A stretch of 64,000 nucleotides of DNA from Stomoxys calcitrans (taxonomy: Eukaryota > Arthropoda > Insecta > Diptera > Muscidae), in NCBI RefSeq assembly GCF_963082655.1, contig NC_081555.1, positions 23,718,291-23,782,290 of the forward strand, written 5' to 3'. A model generated the notes under the pieces. That model was not told the origin of the DNA, did not search any database, and was given only the letters and a program-made list of their open reading frames with translations. The position numbers and the translations under genes were made by a program. Positions 11,441 to 22,765 of the stretch are shown piece after piece (the stretch's first letter is position 1; each line of letters begins with the position of its first letter).

Positions 11441-13320
11441 AGACTGATTAAGACCGCAAACTCCAGATCCTCCATTTGGGTTTGCTTTTTTACATCATGT
11501 GTCCGCTAAACACCTGCTAAAACTTTTGTTGCACCAAGCAATGTTTGTAGTCTCTAAAGCAAATTTTGAAATGATCTTTGGGCGAAATGAGTATTTTGAA
11601 GGAATTTTTACAAGAACTCTGTCAAAATTTGAAGAAAGCAATTTATCAGAAACCCGGAAATAGTCATTCTCAAAAAAACCGATTAGTATAATCGGCCCAA
11701 TAAACTGAAAACCTGGTTTCAAAAAACGAACTGATCACCCACATGGACCCATTCATGAGTTTAAATTGAGAAATGGTTCTTAAGTTTGGTAACTGAATGA
11801 AACCGGTTGATTTGGCAAAAAACCGATTAATGAAAAACCCGAAAAATAGCAATTTTCAAAAAACCCTTTAGTATAGTCGACACAATAAACCGAAAAACCG
11901 GGGTTTAAAAACCAAACTGATCACCCTACATAACAAGCAGCCATTCACGAGCATAATTTGGGCAATGGTTCATAAGTTTGGTGGCTATAGAAAGTCGACC
12001 TAAGCCTACCAGGGTGGTTAATTTTGGCAGCTGTGAAAATCTACCACAAAATCTAAGAAGTTTTGCCCAGAAAACCAAGGGCCGTAAATAAAAATGGGGC
12101 TTTTGGTGTTTAATGGCAAAATAGGAATTTTTGTTCATTTGGGAACGAACCGGAACCTAGATTTAAATTTCAGAGCTATGGTATTTTTTTGGGGAAGATT
12201 TTTTAGAAATTTTCGTATAGTGTTTTGGTAAGTGTCTTTTGGCCCTTATAAATTGACCCAGCTTTTTAGGTTCCCCACTATTCACATATAATGGAAAAAT
12301 TTACCTAAGAGTAACCACTGATTTGAGCTATAGGATAAAAATTTTAGGCGGTGCCAGAAGCTTATTGTGCAGTAATTTAATGAAAGTTGAAGAAAAATGA
12401 TCAATAAATACGGTAGGTGGTATTGATGTGAGTTTGTGGGTGACTTATGGGACCATTGGCCGCTTTGGATTGTCCCAAGTCTAGGTTTCATTCCTGACTT
12501 TTTGTGGTTCCTTAAATGAAACTGAAAATAGCAAATATCGTACCTAGTTATCTTAACAAAGTGTAATCCTAATTTGACTTTCTTAGCTAGGGACAAGGTA
12601 GCCGATGTTTGCCATTCATTCTGGCTGAAATATTCAAAAGTTTTATCACAAAAATAAACTAAGATTTATTTTTGCTCAACATAAAGCAGTTCCGCTAGAC
12701 TTCCTTCAATGCCCACGTTACCTGCATATATTCGAATACTAGCGTCAGTGTTAACTAAGGCTAATTGGCTGCACAATGTCCCCAAAAAAGTTAAAACACT
12801 TGTATGAATTCAACTCAATTACTTAATCAAGTGCTTGAAAGTAACGTCAGCAAAGTTCATTGACTGCATAGATGATTACGATGAAAAGCCACCATTTACC
12901 TGTTGATGGGCTTCAAGTAACAAAGCAATAACGTTTTTTTCCCCCAAAACAAAAGCAATAACATTTATTAAAAATACTGTTTTTTTTTGTTTTGTTTTTC
13001 ATTTAGTTTGGTTTCCATTATTTACTAAACTCCAAAGGGGTGGAACTTACCTACAGCTAATGATAAGAAGAAAAAAAAAACATAAAAGAAGCAAACCCCC
13101 AATCTATTGTGGTATACAAAGCCAACTAACTGCCTTGGGGGGAAGTAATTGTTCCACAATTATGGCTTTTATTCAAATTTATTTGTTGGCAGTTCCACCT
13201 ATGAAACCTCCTTCAAAAATCAAATACCAAAAATATAAAAAAAACTGGGGAAACTTGAAAATACAACAAAAGAAATTCAATTAATGGATATTTAATTGGA
13301 AATAAGGAGAGAGTTTGAGT
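11441..13320. other. Low-copy island with one old internal duplication
   Basis: Two diverged copies of a block of about 150 bp sit at about 11640-11790 and 11815-11985, sharing 'aactgatcaccc' and 'atggttc-taagtttggt'. The remainder (about 12000-13320) shows no repeat similarity, RNA gene or convincing reading frame; short A and T runs occur near 12936 and 13066. Confidence 0.45.
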
Positions 13321-13628
13321 AAACCACAGCGTATTCGAGATTTCATATTTTCAAAGACATTCCTAAAGCATCAATTATATGAAAAAAGGCTAGCATATTA
13401 ACCATAATTCTACCAAATCCGGTGAAAATGCACCGTTTATGAACCCAAAGCTGCAATATTGAAATATGGTCCTACCTAGGCCCAAGCCCCGCACGGAATT
13501 ATATGGAAAAAGGCCAGGATATTAACCATAATTCGACCAAATCCTGTAAAAATGCACCATTTATGAATCCATAGCAGCTATTTTGAAATATGGTCCGACC
13601 TAGACCAAACCCAGCACGGATGTCGAGT
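13321..13628. mobile_element. Remnant of an old dispersed element (left part)
   Basis: Two tandem copies of a ~124-bp module occur (13374 and 13498; both contain 'attaaccataattc', 'aaaatgcacc' and 'gaaatatggtc'). The element appears to resume after the SINE cluster at about 15154-15230 with 'actcactgtttcaaaac' and 'gcgaaatcgggtaac', so the SINE entered this host repeat. Confidence 0.55.
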
Positions 13629-13641
13629 GTCTCAAGCAACT

Positions 13642-14158
13642 GCAAAATTAGCTTATGAACATTCCATTAAGGAACAGGGGCAAACTTCTCACATATCAAT
13701 GAGTGCAGTCCGATTCAAGTTTAAGCTCAATAATAAGGGGCCTCCTTTTTATAGGCGTGCCTCCGAACGGCGTGCTTCCGAACGGCGTGCCTCCGAACGG
13801 CGTGCCTCCGAACGGCGTGCCTCCGAACGGCGTGCCTCCGAACGGCGTGCCTCCGAACGGCGTGCCTGCGAACGGCGTGCCTCCGAACGGCGTGCCTCCG
13901 AACGGCGTGCCGCCGTGCGACACCTCTTTGGAGAGAAGTTTTACATGGCATAGTACCTCACAAATGTTGCCAGTTTTAGGAGGGGGAAACCACCGCTGAA
14001 AATTTTTTTCTGATGGTCTCGCCTGGATTCGAACCCAGGCGTTCAGCGTCATAGGCGGACCACCGCTGAAAATTTTTTCTGATGGTCTCGCCTGGATTCG
14101 AACCCAGGCGTTCAGCGTCATAGGCGGACATGCTAACCTCTGCGCTACGGTGGCCTCC
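13642..14158 (-). mobile_element. tRNA-derived SINE, array copy 1, with internal expansions
   Basis: On the minus strand the head (14158 to about 14085) contains A-box-like 'tagcgcagaggtta' and B-box 'gggttcgaatccagg'. The body reads 'ctcctaatgctggcaac...ttgtgaggtactatgcc' in related copies and ends near 'ccttaatggaatgttc'. A second 3' half of the head sits at 14015-14061. The body is stretched by a 15-bp minisatellite. It is flanked by direct repeats gtctcaagcaact (13629-13641) and gtctcaggcaact (14160-14172), a 12/13 target-site duplication. Confidence 0.88.
13755..13915. repeat. 15-bp minisatellite inside a SINE (about 11 copies)
   Basis: Nearly perfect head-to-tail copies of cgtgcctccgaacgg. 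The other SINEs in this cluster have one copy at the same place (14382-14399, 14871-14889), so the array grew after insertion. Because 15 is a multiple of 3, several frames stay open on both strands; these are not genes. Confidence 0.97.
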
Positions 14159-14257
14159 AGTCTCAGGCAACTCACTGTTTCAAAACAAAGCTGCTATATT
14201 GAAATATGATCCGACCTAGACCAAACCTAGCACGGACGTCGAGTGTCTCAAGCAACT

Positions 14258-14648
14258 GCAAAAAAATGCAAAATTAGCCCATGAACATTCCTTTAAGGAA
14301 CAGGGGCAAACTTCTCACATATCAATGAGTGCAGTCCGATTCAAGTTTAAGCTCAATAATAAGGGGCCTCCTTTTTATAGGCGTGCCTCCGAACGGCGTG
14401 CCGCCGTGCGACACCTCTTTGGAGAGAAGTTTTACATGGCATAGTACCTCACAAATGTTGCCAGCTTTAGGAGGGGAAAACCACCGCTGACAATTTTTTT
14501 CTGATGGTCTCGCCTGGATTCGAACCCAGGCATTCAGCGTCATAGGCGGACCACCGCTGAAAATTTTTTCTGATGGTCTCGCCTGGATTCGAACCCAGGC
14601 GTTCAGGGCATAGGCGGACATGCTAACCTCTGCGCTACGGTGGCCTCC
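14258..14648 (-). mobile_element. tRNA-derived SINE, array copy 2
   Basis: Same structure as the neighbouring copy, including the duplicated 3' half of the tRNA-like head (about 14503-14548), but with a single 15-bp motif. It has the same flanks, gtctcaagcaact at 14245-14257 and gtctcaggcaact at 14650-14662. Shared flanks and shared internal duplication show that copies arose by tandem duplication of a filled site, not by separate insertion. Confidence 0.88.
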
Positions 14649-14747
14649 AGTCTCAGGCAACTCACTGTTTCAAAACAAAGCTGCTATATTGAAATATGAT
14701 CCGACCTAGACCAAACCTAGCACGGACGTCGAGTGTCTCAAGCAACT

Positions 14748-15139
14748 GCAAAAAAATGCAAAATTAGCCCATGAACATTCCTTTAAGGAACAGGGGCAAA
14801 CATTTCACCTATCAATGAGTACAGTCCGATTCAAGTTTAAGCTCAATGATAAGGGGCCTCCTTTTTATAGGCGTGCCTCCGAATGGCGTGCCGCCGTGCG
14901 ACACCTCTTTGGAGAGAAGTTTTACATGGCATAGTACCTCACAAATGTTGCCAGCTTTAGGAGGGGAAAACCACCGCTGACAATTTTTTTCAGATGGTCT
15001 CGCCTGGATTCGAACCCAGGCGTTCAGCGTCATAGCCGGACCACCGCTGAAAATTTTTTCTGATGGTCTCGCCTGGATTCGAACCCAGGCGTTCAGCGTC
15101 ATAGGCGGACATGCTAACCTCTGCGCTACGGTGGCCTCC
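14748..15139 (-). mobile_element. tRNA-derived SINE, array copy 3
   Basis: 490 bp downstream of copy 2 and very similar to it, including the linker 'gctgctatattgaaatatga' before it. Flanks are gtctcaagcaact (14735-14747) and gtctcaggcaact (15141-15153). It has private substitutions such as 'gaatggcgtg' where copy 2 has 'gaacggcgtg'. Confidence 0.88.
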
Positions 15140-15153
15140 AGTCTCAGGCAACT

Positions 15154-15884
15154 CACTGTTTCAAAACTAAGCGAAATCGGGTAACAAATAGGCCTTGTGT
15201 GGGTTTAAGATCGTAAATCGACAGTTTGGTATATATGGCAGCTCAGTGACGTAGCTCAGTGGGGGGGCAATTGGGCAATTTCACCCTCCCCAAAGTCCCC
15301 TTTTTAGAATGTTAGAGCGTATGCTTACAACTGATTGTTTTACTGTTCTAATAGGCCCCCCCCCCCCAAAAAAAAAAAAATCAAATCCTGGCTACGTCCC
15401 TGTGGCAGCTATTGGGTCGGCGTTGACAAATTTTTTCACAGCTTGTGACTCTGTAATTGCATTCTTTCTTCTGTCAGTTATCAGCTGTTACTTTTAGCTT
15501 GCTTTAGAAAAAAAGTATAAAAAAAGTATATTTGATTAATGTTCATTCAAGTTTTCAAGTTTTATTAAAAATGCATTTACTTTCTTTTAAAAAATCCGCA
15601 ATTACTTTTTGGGCAACCCAATATATCCAAATATGTTTCGATCAGCAACATATTCGGGAAGAACGTGTAGTAATCAAATACAACTCACCGTAGGCTAAAT
15701 TATATGAAATTTATGGCTAAAAGACCTTAAATCACAAGATAAGTAAGTATGACAGCTTTATGCAAATGTGGTCCGACCTGAACCGTAGTCTGCACGGGCG
15801 ACAAAAGGTCTAACAAAACTCACTGTGGCAAATTTCAGCAAAATTGGGTAATAAATGAGCCTTTTAACCCATAGTACCGGTGTC
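15154..15884. other. Old element remnant and low-copy spacer
   Basis: 15154-15230 completes the host repeat of the SINE cluster. 15355-15380 is a C then A homopolymer pair. 15745-15870 resembles DINE-like internal modules on the minus strand ('aactcactgtggcaaatttc', 'gggtaataaatg'). No gene is seen. Confidence 0.4.
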
Positions 15885-16623
15885 GTGGTCTTGTAGATAC
15901 ATTAGCATGTGGAGGTAACGATTCTCATCAAGTTTCCATAGATGAGTAAACTCGGGTCCTTTCCCATAGGACCCTTCGCTGCGGGAACATGATGGCCAAT
16001 GGCTTTTTAAAGGCGCCAGTGACTCGCTTTGTCATATCGAGCATCATAGCGATCAGTATTTAAGCAAGAACTGGTGCCGTCCCGTCTCTCACTGAGACTC
16101 TCTCATCGATAACGCTCATTGGCCGTGACTGCTAATGCAGCCACTCCGTATGAAGCATTCCGCTACCCGCAACCTCTGGAAGTGTACGGTAGCTCCCAGC
16201 TAAGCTTGTCGTGGTAACCATGAACACCACACCGATTGGAGCTAAAAGTTCCAGCATGTGTTGTGCTCATAGGTTTTCCCTCGACGTGCCGTTGTCGTGT
16301 GTTTGGACCATAAGTCACAAGTAGTCGAAATCCAGCAATGGTGGACCCATTCCTGCAGGGGTGGATGCTTTGGAAACTGTAGACGGGATTAATGTTTCAA
16401 GCACACAACTAGTCGGCAGTGCATTCATTCCCAGCCGTAAAATACAGGTGGTGTTTCTGAGGCAATAGACCAAGGCAACAGCAATGCCAATAAAATCGTC
16501 AATGCCATCAAATGGAAAGCCGAGGTTAGCAGGACGATAGCAGACATGAGCAAAACCTAGGTAAACTCACAACAGCTGCGGAAGTTGGTAAGAGGATTAC
16601 GTCACCCGCTGCAAAAAAAAAAA
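15885..16623. mobile_element. Retroelement-like fragment shared with 61540-61860, ending in an A tract
   Basis: The part at about 15985-16275 matches 61545-61855 in the same orientation: both have 'ggcgcca', 'cactgagactctc', 'gctaagct' and 'accatg-acaccacac'. Sequence after it (16320-16610) does not match anything else here. An A run (16612-16623) ends the block, as expected for a 3' poly(A) on the plus strand, but I cannot assign a clade. I read it as an untranslated or promoter segment of a LINE. Confidence 0.5.
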
Positions 16624-17930
16624 TGTGTGTGGGAAGACTGAGTAAGCCATCTCACAGTGGAGACTCCAGTCCTAATGGTGTTTTATGCATGCAACTGCCG
16701 TGTTTGCTTAATCCTGTAGGCCTCTTAACCGCGGAAGAATATAAAGCGTCCACCAACGCTCCCACACATAGCCTAGGCTATGCATGGGTAACCAATTCGA
16801 GTTCACGTTGTTTGGACGTGTTCTCCACTTTGGTTAGGAGCGGAGCACTATCTAAAAACTTCTTCCGATCGATGGATTACGGCACCCGGTTCCAATGAAA
16901 CTCCACATCGGCCTAGCGCTCTACCCGCGATTTTGGTCCAAACTACAGACACCACGTTACTCCCCACTGGGGCCTCACCATAGTCAGGCTGGGATCGAAA
17001 TCCCGACTTCCGTGGTACTGGATGCAGGACTCCGGGCAAACCTCGTAGCCACAGTTACTACCAGTTGAACCCCAAACGGTTCCGGACTGGTTACCTGAAG
17101 GTAAAACAGCCAAAGCCATTTCCCCGACCCCGATTACCCCCCAGATCAAAAAATGGTCGCCAAAAAATCGGACTAAAACCCAATTCGGATGTAAGAACGG
17201 ACAAAATACCCAAACACGGACAATTCCCTAAACGGACATAACGGACAAAACGGACGGACAAGAACACACAATTCCCACTACGGACAAAAACGGACGAGCA
17301 CAACAAAACGGACAAACATCAAAAGCCAAACCATTGGATGACCTCACCAGAGGCCTATAACCGGCCAGCTAATATCCTTCTCCTGTCATCACGAGGTCTG
17401 ACCGGAGTCCTTAATCTAGTACCACGGGAGTCGGGAGCCCCTGGAATTTCGAAACAGGACGAGCGCACAAAAACGGACAAACATCAAAAGCCAAACCATC
17501 GGACGACCTCACCAGAGGCCTATAACCGCCCAGCTAACATCCTTCTCCTGTCATCTCGAGGTCTGACCGGAGTCCTTAATCAAGTATCACGGGAGTCGGG
17601 AGCCCCTGGAATTCGATCCCAGGGAACTAGATCGATCGATTCCCGTGGTACTAGATTAAGGACTCCGGTCAGACTTCGTAGCCACAGCACTACCAGTTGA
17701 ACCCCAAATGGTTTCGGTTTCGGTTACCTGCAGGGAAAACAGCCAAAGCCATTTCCCCCACCCACCAAATTACTCCATTAACCCCAAGATCAAAACATGG
17801 TCGCCAACAAAGCGGACTAAAACCCAACACGGATGTAAAAACGGACAAAATATCCAAACACGGTCACAAACGGACAATTACCTATACGGACATAACGGAC
17901 GGACAAGAACTGACACTTCCCACTGCGGAC
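16624..17930 (-). repeat. Repeated untranslated blocks of an R1-like LINE
   Basis: A block containing 'gtagccacag-tactaccag', 'ttgaaccccaaa-ggtt' and 'aacagccaaagccatttccc' occurs at about 17038-17340 and again at 17680-17980. A second block ('ggtctgaccggagtccttaa' to 'gtcgggagcccctggaat') occurs at 17393-17448 and 17560-17613, and once inverted at 17630-17676. Many short 'aacggacaaa' motifs are scattered through it. It lies downstream of the coding remnant at 17930-18560 on the minus strand, consistent with repeated 3' untranslated sequence. Confidence 0.5.
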
Positions 17931-18560
17931 AAAAACGGTCGAGCACACAAAAACGGACAAACATCAAGAGCCACACCATCGGAGGACCTCACCAGAGGCC
18001 TGTAACCGCTCACCAAACATCTTTCTCCTGTCAAAGCCCGCCCTCGCAAAGGTGGCCAAGCTCGCAAACGCCCCAGAGTCCAACAAGGCACTGCTCAAAT
18101 CCCATAACCCCTCTCCATACGATATACCAATAGCGCCGAAGTCCCTGATGTCCGAAAAGTAAGGGCACTCAGTCAGTAAGCGCACCACGTCCCCCACAGG
18201 CAGGACAACCTGAAGTCAACCCCAGGCCCCTCTTATGCAAAAATGCATTGCGAGAGCCATGTCCTGTCAGTAAAAACCTAAGACTCAGGCCAAAGCCAAA
18301 ATCGGGTCTGTCCACTACGAACGCAGCGTCCCCAATGAATCGGTTAGTAACCCGTCCATTGTCACTGTCAGTTCAACGCATAGAGGAGACAATGCATTGA
18401 GAGAGCCGTGTCCTGTTCGTAAAAACCCAAGACTAAGGCCAAAGCCAAAATCGGGTCTGTCCACTACGAACGCAGCGTGACCAATGAATCGGTAAGTTAA
18501 ACGTCCATTATCACTGTCAGTCCAACGCATTGAAGAGACAATTATCCTAGCTGGCATTAG
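17930..18560 (-). pseudogene. C-terminal remnant of an R1-like non-LTR retrotransposon ORF2
   Basis: Minus-strand translation gives two tandem versions of a segment with 'VVDRPDFGFGLSLGFL-TGHGSLNA' spirit (18240-18390 and 18390-18557, offset about 145 bp). Then comes a Cys-containing tail reading '-LLTECPYFSDIRDFGAIGI' and 'LATFARAGFDRRKMFG' near 18197-17970. Gly-His-Gly-Ser followed by a Leu/Cys-rich 'LLTECP' stretch is typical of the post-RT end of R1-type LINEs. The duplication and frame breaks make it non-functional. Clade assignment is by eye. Confidence 0.6.
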
Positions 18561-19984
18561 CCTTTACTATTTATCATAGGCTGGTATTGCCATCTCTCAA
18601 AACATTGAACGTAGATCGTAAGGTTGCCAATCTATAGCAAAACTGTGTTGCCTACCCTCATGCATTAACAATGATGAACCCACCACATGGTCACATTGAG
18701 TGTCTGCTGTCGGATGATTTGAACAATAATTAATATGTCAAAAGCTTACAGAAACAAATCATGGGCAAGTTTTGTACACTTCCCATATATTTATTTCAAT
18801 TTGTTGGTGTTGTTGTTTTTATTATTTTTGCACAAACAAAAGGAGAAAGTGTGCAATTTTTTTTTTTTTTAAACCATTTGTTCAGTACTTAAGGGGTTTT
18901 TGTCATGGTTATTGTTGTTACGATGATGATGATGATGACGACGACGATGGTGGTGGTGGTGTTGGAGGGTTTTTAACAATTAATTTGCAAAACATTAAAT
19001 TCACAGCACATTTCTTTTCATTTCACTTCAAAGTTGTTTTTTTCTGATATTTTTTAAAGAGGTTTTATTGTTTTTGTTTGTGCTATCGCAAGCCCATGAA
19101 AGAAACGTAATCGTTTTATGTAAAATAACCAACAACAATAACCATACTACAATTTTGGGTATAATTGTAACGTTTTTTTTGTTAATTTTAAAGTTCAATG
19201 TGAAGCTTATGTAAACATTTGTTGTTGTTGTTTTTATTGTCTTTGTTGTCATTTGAAATCATAAACCTTGTTATAACGGTATTTGGTTGCTCATTTATTC
19301 AGTGATAGCTTCATTATGTGTTTCGATGAGTAAGAGAGAGAGAGAGAGAGGAAGAGAGAGAGAGAGAGAGAGGGAGGTAGAGAGAAAGACAGAGAGTGGG
19401 ACACACACCAGAGTTATTGGCAACACGCCCAATGTGTTTACCGTTATGTTTTTTTTATGACATCTCGCCTGCTGAGCTCTTGCTTGCATTTGTTGAGGTT
19501 AGATTTTGATTTTGATTTAGCAACAATGGCAAATTATGTGGCACGGTTTTGTGGTTTGCCAAAAAACGACAAATGACATAAAAAATACGCAGCATGTATA
19601 CACATAAGCGTCTTGTCCATTATGAATGCCAAGCAACATTTGTTGGCTTTTTTCACATTTTGCATGTGAGTTTGTTTAACCACAAAAAATGAGACAGTGT
19701 TTGTGACATTTCTATGCTTGACGCGATATTAACCTCAATCATCAAAGTGTTTGTTTGTGACTTAGTGTCAACGCAAAATGCATTGGAATGGAGCCATAAT
19801 ACAAGGAGGCCGGGAAATAACTTACATTTGGAGACAAACAAATTAGGTTGTGATTTAAAAAAATCAGAAGAGGCAGTTCAAGCAAGTAAAGGTGGCCTGA
19901 ATTTGGGAAATTTAATTTACTTGGACTTGGAATGTAAGGACAGTGGTGTTTGTTATAGGTAAATGTATGTTTGGGAAATGATTG
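18561..19984. other. Low-copy island with GAGA, GTT and GAT microsatellites
   Basis: Contains a GAT/GAC/GGT trinucleotide run (18921-18962), a GTT run (19219-19230) and a long GA tract (19333-19372, with GGA interruptions). Otherwise the sequence is A+T-rich and unlike the rest of the window. No coding exon is supported. Confidence 0.5.
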
Positions 19985-20526
19985 AGATTAGGATAGGTTA
20001 GGTTTAAGTGGCAGTCTATCATCAGACTCACATAGACGTTTTTGTCCATTGTGATACCACAGGAACAGAAGAAGGAATATGCCTTCTAGTTCCTACCGTT
20101 GAACCATCCAGATCGCTTTAAAAAGCCCAATAACTTGCAAAGGTTCATATCCGCTAAATCAGACAGGTTCTCAAAGAAATGAGAACTTAAAGTGGAACTC
20201 CTTCTGACTGCTAGTGCGAGACACACACACAGAAAGTGTTCTATAGTCTCTTCTTCTTCAATGTCCTCACAGCCTTTATCCTTACAGTCATTGCTGGCAA
20301 ACTTCAGTCTGTCAGCATGTGTTTCGATTAGACAGTGACTTGTCATGACGGACACAATGACTGAGACGTCTATTCTAGCCAATGACAGCAAAGCAGTAGA
20401 CCTCTTCAAGTCTATATTAGGCCACATAGTTTTGTAATGCTCACAACCCCCTCTTTGTGACCATCTATCATTCGCTGTTCTTCGAGCCTGGTCCTGAAAA
20501 CTTAGCTTGCATGTCGCTAGAGGCAT
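19985..20526 (-). pseudogene. 3' end of a non-LTR retrotransposon: C-terminal Cys/His tail plus 3' UTR
   Basis: An uninterrupted minus-strand frame of 146 codons (20526-20086) has the LINE ORF2 C-terminal pattern. It shows 'VIVSVMTSHCLIETHADRL', then C-(x5)-C ending in '-EEEETIEHFLCVCLAL' (a CCHC-like knuckle with the usual E-T-x-x-H-x-L-C core), then '-LLGFLKRSGWF' before the stop. Below the stop is a short 3' UTR containing 'tatcacaatggaca' and 'gactgccact', ending in ACCTAACCT repeats (about 20010-19992). It is 5'-truncated: no RT or RNase H lies upstream. It is probably the partner LINE of the SINE at 26945-27082. Confidence 0.75.
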
Positions 20527-20639
20527 GTTTGCGAATAGTTTTTACATTTTTTTGCTAAAAGAACTGTTGCTGATACCAAGTTTACATACTACCTTGGATA
20601 CCCTACGCTTTGTGGAAGCCGTCCATTTTTTGTAGTTTG

Positions 20640-20930
20640 CTGGAAAACAGGAAGACGGCAGATAGACATATAAGACACCCACCCTTTGTAGAGGCTGTCA
20701 ATTTTTGGTAGTTTTGCTGACAGAAGACGGACAGACAGACAAACAGAGGGTTGTACACAACGACAGACGGACGGACGGACAGACAGGCGGATAGGGAATA
20801 GACGAACAAACACAGAGACAGTCAGAAAAGAAGATGAACAAACAGACTGACGGATATACGACAGATGGCAAGACAGACAGTCAGACAGAGTAGGACAACA
20901 GACAGACAGGCAGATAGAGAGCAAACACAT
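20640..20930 (-). repeat. Degenerate GACR (GTCY) tract of a decayed mini-me-like element
   Basis: GACA/GACG tetranucleotides in short runs (20721-20745, 20763-20790, 20855-20915) separated by decayed sequence. Two diverged copies of 'ccctttgtagaggctgtc' and 'ctttgtggaagccgtcc' lie beside them. Orientation follows from GAC- rather than GTC-repeats. The diagnostic core is no longer recognisable. Confidence 0.6.
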
Positions 20931-21120
20931 AAAGATGCATTCCCCATATGATTACTGACCCACGCCCACTTGAATGTCTACTCCCTGCATGCCAACCTGT
21001 GATTCCAGGCGTCTTCACTAACATGGGCGGGGGTACAATATCATCGAGTGCCCTGTGGTATCATCGTAACAGGTTTTCGTATTTTAGGAAACATCCTAGA
21101 GATACGTTTGTTCAATCATC
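20931..21120. other. Unassigned spacer between LINE fragments
   Basis: No similarity to other parts of the window was noticed and no convincing frame is present. Confidence 0.3.
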
Positions 21121-21240
21121 CAGCGTATAAAAAATCGCCTCTTGAAGAGACCACTGGTATGAACGAAGAAAGTGTTCAATCGTCTCCTCCTCATAATCAT
21201 CAGGTCAGCTTCTACAGTAATCATTATGCCAATGGAAGGT
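21121..21240 (-). pseudogene. Small fragment of a LINE C-terminal Cys/His tail
   Basis: Minus-strand reading includes 'NDYCRS-PDDYEEETIEHFL', matching the knuckle region of the 20086-20526 frame (NDCKDKGCEDIEEEETIEHFL) with a stop and missing cysteines. It is joined without a gap to LOA-like sequence at 21245. Confidence 0.6.
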
Positions 21241-21244
21241 AGGT

Positions 21245-22258
21245 TGAGACCGCCGTGCATGAAGTTGTGTATAAAACAGAAGGGTTTTTCGATGCCAAGA
21301 TGTACACTTTAGCGACCTGAAAAAACTGAGAACTGCCTGTTTACATCGAAAGGGAATGTTGAGCAATTTGGTGAGGAACGTTACCTCAGCAGAATAATTT
21401 CGTAGTGAACTTGGATAGAAAATTGAATTGGGAGTGCCATGTCCAGGAGCGTTCAGGAAATGGCACTTCCAGGACATATTCAGAGAACATGTCTTGGTAT
21501 AGACGGAGCGATGAGGACCAACCCTACCAGGGCACTGGAATTAATTCTAGATATCCGGCCCATATATAGCTTAAGTGTGAGGCAGCCATTGCGGTTATGT
21601 CCCTTACGGTGTTGGAAGAAATGATAAAGGATAAGAGCAAGCTCTTCCATTGGGGTATAATCGAGGCAACGATACGAAACCCGAATGGAAGGGAACAGGT
21701 TTCCGATCGGATACCCGAAACACGACACTTGAGGTTAAGTGCGAGGCATTGCTTCCAGCGGCACTGTCTTAGGTTGACAATATTATGATTTTGCCATCTG
21801 GAAGTTCATGCTACACGGAAGTATCAATGCTAGAGGACAGAGTGGCTTTGGGGCTTTTCAATGACGACCCAGGAAATGAGATCTGCTTCCGATTGGCTGA
21901 CTACAATACGATCCGGAAGGTGGATATTCGGGTGAAATGAAATGCGTGATGTGGTTTTGAGGGTAAGGTCACGTCCAATATTGGAATGTAAGAAGGAGAC
22001 TAGTGCCTTCTTTGTGAACGACAAGATCCGCATGGTTTGGGTATTGGATCATAGCAGAGTAAGGGAAAGTGAGAGGGCACACGAATTCGTGGTAGGGGCC
22101 ATAGGAGCGAAAGCCATGCAGTCTTCATTAAGGGCGTGGGCAACTAACGTGGACATGCAGTACTTCGAAACATGGAAACGGTCGGAAGGACAACGAAACA
22201 CGAATAAGCGCGAAGAAGGTCAGTATGGTGTCGGTATCATTACACAACAACAATTAAA
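21245..22258 (+). pseudogene. Rearranged LOA-like LINE ORF2 fragments (RT to RNase H)
   Basis: Short collinear pieces match the longer copy at 45150-48020. They include '-YKTEGFFDAKMYTLAT' (RT, 21262-21318), 'NLDRKLNWECHV' (21411-21446), 'RTCLGIDGAMRTNPTRALEL' (21486-21545) and the RNase H start where CYTDGS has become CYTEVS (about 21809-21826). An RNase H tail '-ILECKKETSAFFVNDKIRMV' (21977-22037) lacks the usual G-H-x(4)-GNE motif. Deletions and stops break it throughout. Confidence 0.72.
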
Positions 22259-22261
22259 TTG

Positions 22262-22545
22262 TCGAAGAACATTCCATTAAGGAACTGGGGCAAACTTCTC
22301 ACATATCAATGCTGTCCATTTCAAGTTTTAAGCTCAATTAAAAGCGACCTCATTTTTAAAGTAGAGTTCAAGCGGTGTGCTCTTTGGGGAAAAGTTTTTA
22401 CATGGCTTCTATGCATGGGATAGTACCTCACAAATGTCGCCAGCATTAAGAGGGGATAACCACTGCTGAAATGTTTTTCTGATGTGTTCCCAAGTTTTCG
22501 AACCCTGGCATTAAGCGTCGTAAGCGGACATGCTAACCTCAGATC
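22262..22545 (-). mobile_element. tRNA-derived SINE, diverged copy
   Basis: Tail motif 'cattccattaaggaac-ggggcaaacttctcaca' begins at 22270, the body carries 'atagtacctcacaaatgt', and the head shows 'ttcgaaccctgg-attaagcgtcgtaagcggac' ending at 22541 with 'gctaacctc'. The tRNA-like head is cut before the end of the A box. Many substitutions make it an old copy. Confidence 0.8.
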
Positions 22546-22559
22546 AGATAAAACTATGA

Positions 22560-22760
22560 CTTGAGTGGGAAAGATGATTAACCTTTGGTACATCTCCTTT
22601 GTCAATGTTCGGCTTTCGCAGCTAATAGACTCATATGGGAGGGAATACCTATATATAATGAAAAACACTTAAGCAGTTTATTACTCTCCGAATTAAAAGT
22701 ACCAGCTCTGACTTTCTTGGATTATACACAGCGTTGTCCTGGAAGCCTATCAAAATGCAA
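22560..22760 (+). pseudogene. LINE ORF2 C-terminal fragment
   Basis: Plus-strand frame from 22585 reads 'MVHLLCQCSAFAANRL' followed by a leucine-rich segment and 'LTFLDYT'. The H-L-L-C-x-C-x-A-F pattern is the second half of the LINE C-terminal knuckle. Only about 60 codons survive before a SINE fragment begins at 22766. Confidence 0.6.
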
Positions 22761-22765
22761 ATTTG

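Noticed and set aside
13627..14175. Frames of 74-159 codons on both strands
   Set aside because: They are the SINE and its 15-bp array read through; the same peptide fragments recur at every SINE copy.
14080..15140. tRNA genes (A and B boxes with arm-like pairing)
   Set aside because: Each is followed by the same ~240-bp SINE body; half heads and missing acceptor pairing show that they are SINE heads, not tRNA genes.
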